DNA of 64,000 nucleotides from Fibrobacter sp. UBA4297 (GCF_002394865.1 NZ_DGUZ01000002.1:96044-160043), one strand, 5' to 3'. Numbered from the stretch's first letter, positions 1-8,766 are shown. The notes: generated from the letters alone by a model not told the origin. Made by a program: numbers and translations.

Positions 1-782
1 ACTATAAAGCAAGCCACCCAACAGAAAGCTCCTTTGAACTTTTAGATGCACTAATAGATGATTTTATCGAAACAGAAACTGCTTGTGGTGAAGATTCTAT
101 TACTCTAGGCGACTTCAATCAATATTTAAGCGAAGTATCTTACAGCGACTTTGCATCAAAAAACATGGGCGCAGTTTCTATTGGAACAATGCATAGTGCA
201 AAAGGACTTGAATGGGATAATGTTATTCTCGCATTAGGCTCTTGGGTTCTGAAAGATGCCGATCAAAAGAAGGCTCAGGAGAATTATCGCCTGCTATATG
301 TTGCAGCCACCCGCGCAAAGAAATCGCTAACCATTATCGGTGCAGAGAAAATGTTGCCACAGGAATGGCTTAGTCACTTTGCAAGACAAGGTAAAGTCAA
401 TAGTGTAAAAATTCCGAATGTTTTGCACATTGAAACAGGACTCAGTGATGTCAATCTTGGGCATCTTCTTGAAAATGAAAAAAACAGAAATCGAGTTCGA
501 TATATTCAAAGCAAGCTAGAAACATCATCCCTACAAAGCGATGTCAGCGTAAATTTCAGTCAAGAATTTCACAACTACAATACAAATATTAACGGAAGGC
601 TAATTGCGGCATTCTCTAACGACTTTTCAAAAAAATGTATCGCATACCTGCAAAGGTACGGCTATAAACCTACTACTACAGCAACTCTTTCACAAGTTGT
701 TCGCTGGACATCTGATGATGGTCAAGAAACATGGGTGCCACTATTTAGGGTGGAATTTGCTAAGGATTCTATCAACAAATAG
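1..782 (+). CDS. UvrD/Rep-like superfamily I helicase, C-terminal part (5' end outside window)
   Basis: The frame is open from base 3 and stops at 780-782, so the start lies upstream of the window. The visible 259 residues hold the last helicase motifs of superfamily I: motif V-like TMHSAKGLEWDNVIL (just after base 189) and motif VI-like YRLLYVAATRAKKS (near 283-325), which bind DNA and the ATP gamma-phosphate in UvrD/Rep/PcrA. After motif VI comes about 140 residues with no motif I recognise. The Walker A and DEAD-like motifs would lie upstream. The neighbour is a RhuM-type accessory gene, so a role in a mobile or defence locus is possible, but that is inference. UvrD-family assignment is firm; the exact subfamily is not. 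Confidence 0.8.
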   Translation, partial: YKASHPTESSFELLDALIDDFIETETACGEDSITLGDFNQYLSEVSYSDFASKNMGAVSIGTMHSAKGLEWDNVILALGSWVLKDADQKKAQENYRLLYVAATRAKKSLTIIGAEKMLPQEWLSHFARQGKVNSVKIPNVLHIETGLSDVNLGHLLENEKNRNRVRYIQSKLETSSLQSDVSVNFSQEFHNYNTNINGRLIAAFSNDFSKKCIAYLQRYGYKPTTTATLSQVVRWTSDDGQETWVPLFRVEFAKDSINK

Positions 783-868
783 CGAAATTTACTCCCCACT
801 TGTTTTTCCATACCGTATTTTGTACATTCTCCAATAGTCAAGCTATAGTGGCAGGATAAACCTGCGAC

Positions 869-908
869 AAGCCGTATTTCTTATATCTAAAGGAATACGG
901 CTTTTTTT
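869..908 (+). terminator. Rho-independent terminator after the helicase gene
   Basis: A 10-bp perfect stem (AAGCCGTATT at 869-878 pairing with AATACGGCTT at 894-903) is followed by a run of T. It lies between the helicase tail and the next gene and ends just before that gene's AAGGAG ribosome site at 914-919, so the next gene needs its own promoter or read-through. Confidence 0.8.
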
Positions 909-926
909 GTTATAAGGAGAAAAAAA

Positions 927-1886
927 ATGGCAGAAAACGAAAAGAAGGGAGAAATCGTAATTTACCAGCCGGAAGGCGAAATTCGATTAGAAGTACGAGT
1001 AGAAAACGAAACAGTATGGCTAACACAACTGCAAATGGCTGAATTATTCAACGCAACAAAGCAAAATGTGAGCCAACATATTGCAAATATTTTCAAAGAA
1101 GGTGAATTAACACAAGATCGAACTGTCAAGGAATACTTGACAGTTCAAAAAGAAGGAAAACGTTCTGTCACCCGCAAAGTTTTGTGGTATAACCTAGACG
1201 TCATCATTTCTGTAGGATATAGAGTAAAATCAATCCAAGGAACTCGTTTCCGGCAATGGGCGAACCAAATTTTAAAGGACTTCATGCTCAAAGGCTATGC
1301 CATAAACCAACGAAAAATCATAACAGACCTGCAAATTGCAGACCGTCTACATGAACATCAACAACTAATCAATAAGCAGAACATAGAAATTGCTGATTTT
1401 AAAGACAAAACCGAAAAACGTCTTTCTGAAGTCGAACAGCACATTGACTTTTTTATAAAAGCAACTCAAACACCTTCAGGCGGAATTCTCACAACAGGGA
1501 CTCGGTTTGACGGACTTGTGTTAATCTCAGATCTCGTAAAAACAGCAAAACACTCCGTCGTATTCATCGACCCCTTTGCCACCATCGAAGTGCTAAAATT
1601 CGCCGCAGCACGAGCAACTGGCGTAACAGCAATCATATACTCACCTCGTATTACTCCAAAATTTAAAGAAGCGGCGAGGTTGCACAACATACAAAATCCA
1701 GGGTTAGAACTAAAAACAATGCGTACAATTCATGACCGTTTCTTACTCGTTGACGATACCGTTTATCATTTTGGTGCAAGTTTTAAGGACATCGGGAACG
1801 AAATGACGGTGTTTAGCGTTCTTGACTTTGTCACTCCCCAAGAAGTCATCAAAAAAGTCGAAGATTGCACTAAAGGAACAAAATGA
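927..1886 (+). CDS. RhuM-family protein with PLD-like C-terminal domain
   Basis: The protein has 319 residues, with ATG preceded by AAGGAG at 8-nt spacing. The N-terminal about 130 residues match the RhuM ('virulence RhuM') family: an early strand-rich segment, then WLTQLQMAELF and NVSQHI around 31-52 (helix-turn-helix-like), then YNLDVIISVGYRVKS at 88-102. A helical linker (130-175) leads to a C-terminal domain with SVVFIDPF and IHDRFLLVDD (H269, D270, R271), a pattern like the half-site of phospholipase-D-fold proteins. RhuM genes are common on islands and next to restriction loci; their molecular function is unsettled. Whether the C-terminal domain is catalytic cannot be told from sequence, since a canonical HKD motif is absent. 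Confidence 0.75.
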   Translation: MAENEKKGEIVIYQPEGEIRLEVRVENETVWLTQLQMAELFNATKQNVSQHIANIFKEGELTQDRTVKEYLTVQKEGKRSVTRKVLWYNLDVIISVGYRVKSIQGTRFRQWANQILKDFMLKGYAINQRKIITDLQIADRLHEHQQLINKQNIEIADFKDKTEKRLSEVEQHIDFFIKATQTPSGGILTTGTRFDGLVLISDLVKTAKHSVVFIDPFATIEVLKFAAARATGVTAIIYSPRITPKFKEAARLHNIQNPGLELKTMRTIHDRFLLVDDTVYHFGASFKDIGNEMTVFSVLDFVTPQEVIKKVEDCTKGTK

Positions 1887-1985
1887 ACAAGTCGAATAAC
1901 TAAAGATGAACTTTCAGACCTCAATTTTATAAAGTCACAAGTTGTGACTTTAAACGAGTGCTTTCAGAGAATTAAAATAAAATAG
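1887..1985 (+). pseudogene. Possible ORF6N-domain remnant, in frame after the RhuM stop
   Basis: Directly after the RhuM stop the same frame encodes 32 codons to a TAG at 1983-1985. They include ITKDELSDLNFIKSQVVTLN, which resembles the internal LTKDEL..LKSQ..T stretch of ORF6N (KilA-related) proteins. No start codon or ribosome site precedes it. I read it as the leftover of a degraded ORF6N gene or of a longer fused tail. The match rests on pattern memory over about 20 residues, so it is tentative. Confidence 0.3.
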
Positions 1986-2036
1986 AAATCGCAAATTGCG
2001 ACATCCATGTTTTTTGGTGAACTTTTTGGTGAACTT

Positions 2037-3212
2037 TTACTTTTCCCCAAAGCTCACGCCGAATGACTTTGGCATCACGATTTCCTTATAGGCGTTCATC
2101 AGGTAGTCATCGGTCATTCCAGAGACGTAATCAGCAACAATGCGCGGGAGCGATGTCGTTTCTTTGTACTTTTCACCAAGCGATTCACACCAGTGATTGA
2201 TTCCTGTTGCCTTTTTCACGCCAGAGCATAGTTCATCAAGGCATTCTTCCAAGACGGTACGAAACATCATCTTGATTTTTTCGTCCTGGGTTGACTTTTT
2301 CGGATTCAAGTAGATGTTATCGTAGTTCCAGTTTTTCAGTTGGTTAAGCGCATCGAAAACTTCCGGCGAAAAGACGAGCGTTTCTTTGTCTAAACTATTA
2401 TTGACAAGGTCTGTAATAAGCGTGTTGACGATTTCGCTATTTTTGCTACCGAGGACTTTCGTGATTTCTTGGGGGATATCTTCGCGTTTCACTAATTTCA
2501 AGATGATGGCATCTTCGATGTCGCGGCCAACGTACGCAATCACGTCCGAGATTCGCATGACGCATCCTTCCAATGTCATCGGGACCATCTCTTTCGATTT
2601 CAGCGTTCCGTCCAAACTATTTTTGTATTCTTCCAGCAGTTTTTCTGGCGTCTTGCTACGGTTGCAGCCGTATTCGTTTTTCAGAATTTCGCCGTTGTGA
2701 CAGATGATTCCGTCGAGCACTTGCGCGGTAAGGTTCAGCCCTTTGCCGTACGCTTCGAGGTCATTGAACAGTCTAAAGCTTTGAACGTTGTGTTCAAAAA
2801 TTTCTTCACCGCGCTCTTGCAAAAACTTCGAGACAATCTTTTCGCCGTCATGTCCGAAAGGCGTATGGCCGACATCGTGCCCTAGCGAAATAGCCTCAAT
2901 CAAGTCTTCGTTCAGATTCAAAAAACGTCCAATGGTCCTTGCAATTTTGGCAACCAGCTGCACGTGCAACACACGATGCGTGATGTGGTCATTTTCAACA
3001 AGGTAAAACGCCTGAGTCTTGTCAATGTATCGGCTATAGCAATAGGAATGGATAATCTTGTCCGCATCGCGGGAAAAATTCGGGCGGATATCGTCAGGCA
3101 ATTCGTGATAGCGGACCGCAGCCGCAGACTTGCAGGCGTATTCTGCAAGCGAATTTTCCTTTTCAAACAAGCGGGTTTCAATTTCTTTCTTGACTGAAGC
3201 GTTCCATTCCAT
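2037..3212 (-). CDS. dgt: dGTPase-like HD-domain triphosphohydrolase
   Basis: This 391-residue HD-superfamily protein belongs to the deoxyguanosinetriphosphate triphosphohydrolase group, which cleaves dNTPs to deoxynucleoside and triphosphate in the cytoplasm. The metal-binding residues are visible: H79 (THRVLH), H112-D113 in SLGHDVGHTPFGHDGE with H116 and H121 nearby, and a later Asp in RISDVIAYVGRD. Length fits the short dGTPase-like proteins, below E. coli Dgt (about 505). The ATG at 3212 has a GGAAT element upstream. The gene points away from the RhuM locus and is separated from leuS by a terminator. Substrate range (dGTP only or several dNTPs) is not predictable here. Confidence 0.88.
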   Translation of the reverse strand: MEWNASVKKEIETRLFEKENSLAEYACKSAAAVRYHELPDDIRPNFSRDADKIIHSYCYSRYIDKTQAFYLVENDHITHRVLHVQLVAKIARTIGRFLNLNEDLIEAISLGHDVGHTPFGHDGEKIVSKFLQERGEEIFEHNVQSFRLFNDLEAYGKGLNLTAQVLDGIICHNGEILKNEYGCNRSKTPEKLLEEYKNSLDGTLKSKEMVPMTLEGCVMRISDVIAYVGRDIEDAIILKLVKREDIPQEITKVLGSKNSEIVNTLITDLVNNSLDKETLVFSPEVFDALNQLKNWNYDNIYLNPKKSTQDEKIKMMFRTVLEECLDELCSGVKKATGINHWCESLGEKYKETTSLPRIVADYVSGMTDDYLMNAYKEIVMPKSFGVSFGEK

Positions 3213-3276
3213 AAGGCTATTCCATTAGATGACAATCATTTCGCATTTTACAAAATATATAAAAACAGCAAAAAGA

Positions 3277-3306
3277 AAGCCCTGAAGATGGACTTCAGAG
3301 CTTTTT
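3277..3306 (-). terminator. Terminator downstream of leuS, probably bidirectional
   Basis: A stem of CTGAAG/CTTCAG extended by GC pairs has an A-run on one side and a T-run on the other. On the minus strand it reads GCTCTGAAG, a short loop, then CTTCAGGGC and a T-rich tail. It separates leuS from the dGTPase gene. Confidence 0.7.
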
Positions 3307-3331
3307 CTAATATTTAGGATTTTATTCGCGG

Positions 3332-6019
3332 TTACTTCACCACAATGTTCACGAGCTTGCCGGGGACCACGATGGACTTCACGACGGTCTTACCGTTCAT
3401 GAACTCTTTGACGCGGTCGTTGTCCATGGCGAGCTTTTCGAGGGCGGCCTTGTCCATGTCCTTGGCGACACTTGCCTTCGCGCGGACCTTGCCGTTCACC
3501 TGGAACACGACTTCCACGGTGTTTTCCACGGCCTTGGAGTGGTCGGCTTCGGGCCAGGCGACGTTCGTGAGCGATTCGTTGTGACCGAGGATGCACCACA
3601 TTTCTTCGGCGATGTGCGGGGCAAACGGGTGCAGCAACTTCACGAACGTTTCGCACGGTTCGCGGTAGCGCTTGTCCATCTTCATCATTTCGTTGTTGAA
3701 GATCATCAGCTGGCTAATCGCGGTGTTGAAGCTCATGTTCTCGATGTCGCTCGTGACCTTGATGACGGTCTGGTGCATCACCTTCTCGATAGCTTCCGGA
3801 GCAGTTTCGTCAACGAACACCGGGGCTTCGTCAGAATCGCCCACCACGGAGCGCCAGGCGCGGCCGAGGAAGCGGTTCATGCCTTCGATGCCCTTGGTCT
3901 GCCACGGCTTCACAGCATCGAGCGGACCCATGAACATTTCGTACAAACGAAGACTATCTGCACCGTAATCGCGGACAACGTCATCCGGGTTCACGACGTT
4001 CTTGAGGGACTTACTCATCTTAGCCACAATCTGCTTGAGCTCGATGTCGGTACCCTTCTTGAAGAACTTTCCGTTCTTTTCCTCAACTTCGTCGGTCGGG
4101 ACCTTGGAGCCCGCGGCATCTTCGTAAGCGAAGGCGAGAATCATGCCCTGGTTGAAGAGTTTCTGGAACGGTTCGTCAGTAGAGACGAGGCCGAGGTCGA
4201 ACAAGACCTTGTGCCAGAAACGGCTGTAGAGCAGGTGAAGCACGGCGTGTTCGGCACCACCCACATAGAGGTCCACCGGCATCCAGTACTTTTCGAGTTC
4301 CTTAGCGACGAAGGCGTCACCGTTGCAGGCGTCGATGTAGCGCAGGTAATACCAGCAGGAGCCAGCCCACTGCGGCATGGTGTTCGTCTCGCGGATACCC
4401 TTGCGGCCGTTCTTGTCCGTGACCTGGAGCCATTCGGTGGCGTTTGCGAGCGGGGACTGTCCGCCGTCACCCGGCTTGTAGTCCTTGAGTTCCGGCAACA
4501 GCACCGGAAGTTCGGCATCGTCCACCGTAGAGATTTCGCCATCTTCCCAGTGGATAATCGGGAACGGTTCACCCCAGTAACGCTGACGGCTGAAGAGCCA
4601 GTCGCGGAGCTTGTAGTTCACCGTGGCCTTACCGATCTTATTGGCTTCGAGCCATTCGATGACCTTGGCGATACCCTGCTTCTTGTTGAGACCGTTCAGG
4701 CAGAGCGTTGCATTTTCGCTGTTGATGTAGGTGCCGTCGGCAGCCCAGCAGGCTTCACCCTTGAGCACGAGCGGCTTTACATCTTCGGGGCAGCTTGCAT
4801 CGGGTTCCATGATGCAGATGACGGGCAGGTTGAACTTCTTCGCGAAATCGAAGTCGCGAGTATCGTGTGCCGGCACAGCCATGATAGCGCCAGTGCCATA
4901 GCCCGTCAAAACGTAGTCAGCAACCCACACCGGAATCTTCGTGCCGGTGAGCGGGTTTACAGCATAAGAACCAGTGAACACACCGGTCTTTTCCTTGGCG
5001 AGTTCGGTACGGTCGAGGTCACTCTTCAAAGCAGCGGCATGCACATATTCTTCCACGGCGGCCTTCTGTTCGGCAGTCGTGAGTTCCGGCACCATAGCGT
5101 GTTCCGGGGCGACGACCATGTAGGTGGCACCGAACAGCGTATCGCAACGGGTGGTATAGACGCGGAGCTTCTTTTCGGTCGGCTTGCCGTTAGCGTCGGC
5201 AATGGCAAAATCAACTTCGGCACCGTAGCTCTTGCCGATCCAGTTCTTCTGCATGTCCTTCACGCCCTGCGGCCAGTCGAGCTTGTCGAGGCCCTTCAAG
5301 AGGCGGTCGCCATACAGCGGGATGCGCATGAGCCACTGCTTGAGGTTACGGCGTTCCACTTCCTTGGTGCCGCACTTTTCGTGGCTGCCGTCGTTCAAGA
5401 CTTCTTCGTTCGCGCAAACAATCTTGCAGTGCTTGCACCACCACACCTGAGCGTCGGCGTAGTAAGCGAGGCGCTTAGAATCCTTGTACTTGCGGACTTC
5501 GGCTGCACCCTTGGCTTCGACATCGGCCGGGATCGGGAGTTCTTCGATGGGGCGGCCCTTCTGCTGGTCTTCATCGAACCAGGTGCAGTAAAGGCGCTTG
5601 AAAATCCACTGCGTCCACTTGTAATACTTCGGGTCGGTGGTGTTGACTTCCTTGTTCCAGTCGTAAGAGAGACCGAGGCGCTTGATCTGGCGGCGGAAAT
5701 TGTCGCAATTCTTCTTGGTCGTAATGGCCGGGTGCGTACCGGTCTGGATGGCGTACTGTTCAGCAGGGAGGCCGAATGCGTCCCAACCCATCGGGTGGAG
5801 CACATTGAAACCGCGGCTGCGCTTGTAGCGGCAAATGATATCCGTTGCAGTGTAACCTTCCGGGTGGCCCACATGAAGGCCAGCACCACTCGGGTACGGG
5901 AACATATCCAAGCAATAATACTTCGGCTTGGACTTGTCTTCGCCAGTCTTAAACGTCTGATGTTCTTCCCAGTAGGCTTGCCACTTGGTTTCGATTTCTT
6001 GCGGATTATACTTTGCCAT
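3332..6019 (-). CDS. leuS: Leucyl-tRNA synthetase
   Basis: This class I aminoacyl-tRNA synthetase charges tRNA-Leu. It has 895 residues, slightly longer than the usual 860-880. Visible motifs: the HIGH-type HVGH at 49-52 in PYPSGAGLHVGHPEGY, a zinc-binding-like WCKHCKIVCANEEV near 195, the CP1 editing domain with YTTRCDTLFGATYM and GTGAIMAVPAHDTRD (the Asp that guards against non-leucine products), GAEHAVLHLLYSRFW, and the KMSKS loop near 667-671. The ATG at 6019 follows AGGAATAAATA. Strong high-GC codon bias suggests high expression. Long open frames on the opposite strand are shadows of this bias. Confidence 0.98.
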   Translation of the reverse strand: MAKYNPQEIETKWQAYWEEHQTFKTGEDKSKPKYYCLDMFPYPSGAGLHVGHPEGYTATDIICRYKRSRGFNVLHPMGWDAFGLPAEQYAIQTGTHPAITTKKNCDNFRRQIKRLGLSYDWNKEVNTTDPKYYKWTQWIFKRLYCTWFDEDQQKGRPIEELPIPADVEAKGAAEVRKYKDSKRLAYYADAQVWWCKHCKIVCANEEVLNDGSHEKCGTKEVERRNLKQWLMRIPLYGDRLLKGLDKLDWPQGVKDMQKNWIGKSYGAEVDFAIADANGKPTEKKLRVYTTRCDTLFGATYMVVAPEHAMVPELTTAEQKAAVEEYVHAAALKSDLDRTELAKEKTGVFTGSYAVNPLTGTKIPVWVADYVLTGYGTGAIMAVPAHDTRDFDFAKKFNLPVICIMEPDASCPEDVKPLVLKGEACWAADGTYINSENATLCLNGLNKKQGIAKVIEWLEANKIGKATVNYKLRDWLFSRQRYWGEPFPIIHWEDGEISTVDDAELPVLLPELKDYKPGDGGQSPLANATEWLQVTDKNGRKGIRETNTMPQWAGSCWYYLRYIDACNGDAFVAKELEKYWMPVDLYVGGAEHAVLHLLYSRFWHKVLFDLGLVSTDEPFQKLFNQGMILAFAYEDAAGSKVPTDEVEEKNGKFFKKGTDIELKQIVAKMSKSLKNVVNPDDVVRDYGADSLRLYEMFMGPLDAVKPWQTKGIEGMNRFLGRAWRSVVGDSDEAPVFVDETAPEAIEKVMHQTVIKVTSDIENMSFNTAISQLMIFNNEMMKMDKRYREPCETFVKLLHPFAPHIAEEMWCILGHNESLTNVAWPEADHSKAVENTVEVVFQVNGKVRAKASVAKDMDKAALEKLAMDNDRVKEFMNGKTVVKSIVVPGKLVNIVVK

Positions 6020-6091
6020 TATTTATTCCTCTAACGCCACGGCGGAACCGCCGCGACCTCATTAAATTTTCGAGGCAAAAGATAGAAACTT

Positions 6092-6114
6092 AAAAAGCCC
6101 CGCATTGCGGGGCC
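6092..6114 (-). terminator. Rho-independent terminator of the Cys-repeat lipoprotein gene
   Basis: Read on the minus strand: GGCCCCGC, a 3-4 nt loop, GCGGGGC and then TTTTTAAG. It lies just past the stop at 6141 and before leuS, so the lipoprotein gene is a single transcription unit. Confidence 0.8.
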
Positions 6115-6140
6115 AGTAGCAAAAGAGCGTTACAAAAACA

Positions 6141-7019
6141 TCAATCCGATACTATCGATTCTGGATTCTGTTCACCTAAATTATTCCATTTGCCGCTAGA
6201 ACATTTAAAATACATGTCCCTGTAAGCATGGTAAGGCTCATAATGGTATTTCGCTATTTTTCCTTCATTTGCAGCATCACATTTTTCTTCAATCCATCCA
6301 TCATCGGTATAAGTAAAAACCGCAATATTAGCCGTTTTCAATCTATTGAAACGCGGATCTCCGCCAGCACTTAATCGCAAACCTCCACACCAATAATCCG
6401 TTTGTTCGTCATCATAAGAAGCAAGGCTGACGCTATTACGGTTTTCTCTGCACTGAGCTTGAACGGCTGCAGCCAAAGGAGCAGCGTGGTCCAAATCGAT
6501 CCAAGTTCCTTGTTCGCACTTGAAATAGTAATAATCTCGATAATAGACGGCTGAATCCGTAAGCTGAACAAACATAGAATCAATAGCGCCTTCACGTTCC
6601 GAACCGCATGTCGGAAAAACTCTCAACGCTCTTTGATACCGAGATTTTTCCCAAGTTCCCTGTTTGCACTCATAATAAGTCCAATATAAAGCTAGCACAG
6701 AATCCACAGCACCTTCGTTATCGGTCCTACATTCAGAAAAATCTTCCACTCGACGAATAAACGTACTTGCCGAACTTAAAATTTCAGAACTACTCGAAGC
6801 CACATCGCTAGAAGACTCAGGGCTTGAAACAGCCTCGCTGCTAGAAGATACTGGACCTGAGCCTGTTTCACTACTAGAAGCCACGCTGCTCGACGATTCT
6901 ACAGCTGACGATTCAGTCGCCACAGGCGCCGGGTTACTCACCGCATCATCGCTGCACGCCGTAAAAAACAAAAAAGATGCCAGCATCGCTAGCACGGAGA
7001 CATGATTCCTTTTGAACAT
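6141..7019 (-). CDS. Lipoprotein with poly-Ser linker and four Cys-pair repeats
   Basis: The start is placed at 7019, not the in-frame ATG at 7034, because GGGAG lies 8 nt before 7019 and overlaps the earlier ATG. The 292-residue product begins with a lipoprotein signal (LFFTAC, Cys22), then a Ser/Glu-rich linker (about residues 35-85) of the type seen in Fibrobacter surface proteins. The rest is four related units of 40-55 residues: each starts with a Cys near an E-G-A/K pattern, ends with an aromatic-x-Cys-x-x-Gly-x-Trp motif (YECKQGTW, FKCEQGTW, FKCSSGKW), or in the third copy YWCGG. The two Cys per unit probably form a disulfide outside the cell. Function is unknown; an extracytoplasmic binding role is a guess. 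Confidence 0.75.
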   Translation of the reverse strand: MFKRNHVSVLAMLASFLFFTACSDDAVSNPAPVATESSAVESSSSVASSSETGSGPVSSSSEAVSSPESSSDVASSSSEILSSASTFIRRVEDFSECRTDNEGAVDSVLALYWTYYECKQGTWEKSRYQRALRVFPTCGSEREGAIDSMFVQLTDSAVYYRDYYYFKCEQGTWIDLDHAAPLAAAVQAQCRENRNSVSLASYDDEQTDYWCGGLRLSAGGDPRFNRLKTANIAVFTYTDDGWIEEKCDAANEGKIAKYHYEPYHAYRDMYFKCSSGKWNNLGEQNPESIVSD

Positions 7020-7105
7020 AAAAACAACTCCCATTATGTTCCAAAAATTTATCCGTAAAATACAAACTCACAAATTCAAAAACCATTTTTACAAAAAAAA
7101 TGTAA

Positions 7106-7146
7106 GAAAAAAAGAAGCCCCAGAAGGCGGCCACCCTTCCAGAGCT
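7106..7146 (-). terminator. Terminator of the 147-residue exported protein gene
   Basis: On the minus strand AGCTCTGGAAGG pairs, with some G-U pairs, with CCTTCTGGGGCT across a 7-nt loop. It is followed by CTTTTTTTC. Confidence 0.65.
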
Positions 7147-7173
7147 AAAATTACAAGTCTACGCTATTAGTTT

Positions 7174-7617
7174 TTAGTTTTCACCGTTTCGCATTTCAGT
7201 CTGCTCACGGTCCATGGTGTAGGTCAGATATTCCTTGAAATCACGTTCGATTTTTACCTCAGGGGTATCATCAACATAACCGCCGAAAATATCAATAAGA
7301 TCTCGATTGTCTGTCCAGCCAAACACACCGACAGCGTTAAACGTCATGGACTTATCGCCCGGAGCGCTTGCTATATATTCAATCTTCGCCTTTTCGACCC
7401 AGCCCTGTCCGCAGCTTCCTTTTACGAAAACTTCCGTGTCAGCTTCCCTGACAATCGTAAGAGCGTCGTTAAAGCCTGCCGTGCACACGACTTTGCCACC
7501 ACCTTTTTCTGATGTAACATTGATATCACCCAGCTTAGACTTTACTTGCCTCGCCGCAAAAGAAGACGAGACCAGAACAGACAAAGCAAGGAACATCATC
7601 ATCTTTGCGGTTTTCAT
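7174..7617 (-). CDS. Small exported protein of unknown function
   Basis: The 147-residue protein has a clear Sec signal peptide: KTAKMMMFLALSVLVSSSFAA, cleavage likely after SFA. A strong AAGGAGG lies 6 nt before the ATG at 7617. The mature part has two Cys (about C46 and C69) that could form a disulfide, and a strand-rich pattern. I recognise no family. Terminators and opposite orientation separate it from its neighbours, so it is probably monocistronic. Periplasmic or surface location is inferred from the signal peptide. Confidence 0.65.
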   Translation of the reverse strand: MKTAKMMMFLALSVLVSSSFAARQVKSKLGDINVTSEKGGGKVVCTAGFNDALTIVREADTEVFVKGSCGQGWVEKAKIEYIASAPGDKSMTFNAVGVFGWTDNRDLIDIFGGYVDDTPEVKIERDFKEYLTYTMDREQTEMRNGEN

Positions 7618-7824
7618 GATTGACCTCCTTAGTTATTAGGGCGAACGTCCGCCCATTTTTCAAATTACAAAGTAAAGTTTACACAAACCACAAAACGCAT
7701 GGTTTAAGTTAGAATAGAGACATTTTTTCCCGTTTTTATTCTCCATGCCTGGCAAGCGGCTTTCATGTCCAATCTGTAAACTTTCTTTTTCTATTTATTT
7801 AACCCTTATTAAAATATTTTTAAG

Positions 7825-7852
7825 TTGTTGAACCTCCACGATTTGTTATTAT
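7825..7852 (+). promoter_or_regulatory. Promoter for the outer-membrane barrel gene, possibly leaderless
   Basis: TTGTTG (7825-7830), a 16-bp spacer and TATTAT (7847-7852) stand 6 nt before the ATG at 7859. No Shine-Dalgarno sequence is present. Transcription would begin at or next to the start codon. Confidence 0.5.
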
Positions 7853-7858
7853 TTCGTC

Positions 7859-8713
7859 ATGCTTCTAAAAAAATCTTGCTTACTCGCATCCATGATTTTC
7901 GCACTTACCACAAGTGCATTCGCACAAAGTTCCGATGACGACGAATGGGTCTCTGTAGACTCTCCAAGGCCCGAAGCCTCAAGTGACAAGTCCGGTTCTT
8001 ACGACGGATCGAACGACAGTGAATTCGCAAACGACGAGGAATACGCAAGCGCATACGCAAGATACAAGACACAGACAACGTCTCGCTCAGAAATCAGCAA
8101 GCAGCGAAGCGAAGGGTTCTCGCAATCCGTGTTCCTTGGCGCACATCTGCAGGGTGGCTTCAACACATTCTTCGGTTCGCATTCCGATGGCTGGGGTGCA
8201 GGCTGGAACGCCGGCGCAGGCCTTCTCATCAAAATTTCGATGTTCACCAAGAACTTCAGTCTTGTTCCAGAACTTACGTTCAACTATCGCCAGTACAATT
8301 ACGAAAAAGACATGGGCGAAGTTTATACAAACAAGGCAAAGATTAGCGTCATGCTGTTCGAACTTCCGATCATGTTCCGTTACACCTTTGACCAATACGA
8401 TTTCTTCGCCGCGGCCGGCCTCCATCTTGGGCTTGTCATGACCGGCGAAACGGAATTCTGCCCCGAAGCAAAGAATGGCGTAGTCGCCAAAGACGAAAAC
8501 AAGCGCACAAACACTTTCCGCACAACAAACATGGAGGTTGGCATGGCACTTGAAGGCGGCTACATGCTCACAAGAAACGTCCATCTGAACCTCCGCATCG
8601 TGCAAAGCTTTACAAACCTTCTGAACAAGGCTTTAAGCTCTTCGGAACCGTCATTTGACAAATCGACGCTCCTCACGTTCTACACGAACGTCGGCATTTC
8701 GTTCTTGTTCTAA
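7859..8713 (+). CDS. Outer-membrane beta-barrel protein (PorT/OmpA-barrel-like)
   Basis: This 284-residue protein has an N-terminal signal peptide (LLASMIFALTTSAFA, cleavage before QSSDDDE) and a charged, disordered segment to about residue 75. A series of amphipathic strands follows, with alternating aromatic and Gly residues, from FSQSVFLGAHLQGGF to the C-terminal TLLTFYTNVGISFLF, which ends in Phe like an outer-membrane insertion signal. Such barrels are usually annotated as outer-membrane beta-barrel or PorT-family proteins; their ligands are unknown. The gene has no Shine-Dalgarno site, and a -10-like hexamer lies 6 nt before its ATG. Confidence 0.7.
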   Translation: MLLKKSCLLASMIFALTTSAFAQSSDDDEWVSVDSPRPEASSDKSGSYDGSNDSEFANDEEYASAYARYKTQTTSRSEISKQRSEGFSQSVFLGAHLQGGFNTFFGSHSDGWGAGWNAGAGLLIKISMFTKNFSLVPELTFNYRQYNYEKDMGEVYTNKAKISVMLFELPIMFRYTFDQYDFFAAAGLHLGLVMTGETEFCPEAKNGVVAKDENKRTNTFRTTNMEVGMALEGGYMLTRNVHLNLRIVQSFTNLLNKALSSSEPSFDKSTLLTFYTNVGISFLF

Positions 8714-8721
8714 TCGAATAG

Positions 8722-8756
8722 TTATTAGTCAGTGGACATTAGTCAATAGTTAGAGC
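8722..8756 (+). repeat. Member of the TTAGT/TTGGTCA dispersed repeat family
   Basis: Imperfect iterations of a roughly 9-nt unit (gTTATTAGTc, aTTAGTcaa) just after the barrel gene. Related blocks lie at 18660-18712, 39485-39512 (inverted), 49979-50020, 50049-50080 (inverted) and 61917-61946. Confidence 0.6.
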
Positions 8757-8766
8757 TATGAAAAGC

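Noticed and set aside
1930..1950. AAAGTCACAA-G-TTGTGACTTT palindrome as an operator
   Set aside because: It lies in the ORF6N-like coding remnant (KSQVVTL) and has no promoter nearby; treated as coding coincidence.
2012..2038. Tandem TTTTTGGTGAAC repeat after the dGTPase stop
   Set aside because: Two short copies only, no second site in the window; likely local slippage.
3539..6034. 831-codon open frame opposite leuS
   Set aside because: Shadow of strong codon bias in leuS; composition is odd for a protein and no family is visible.
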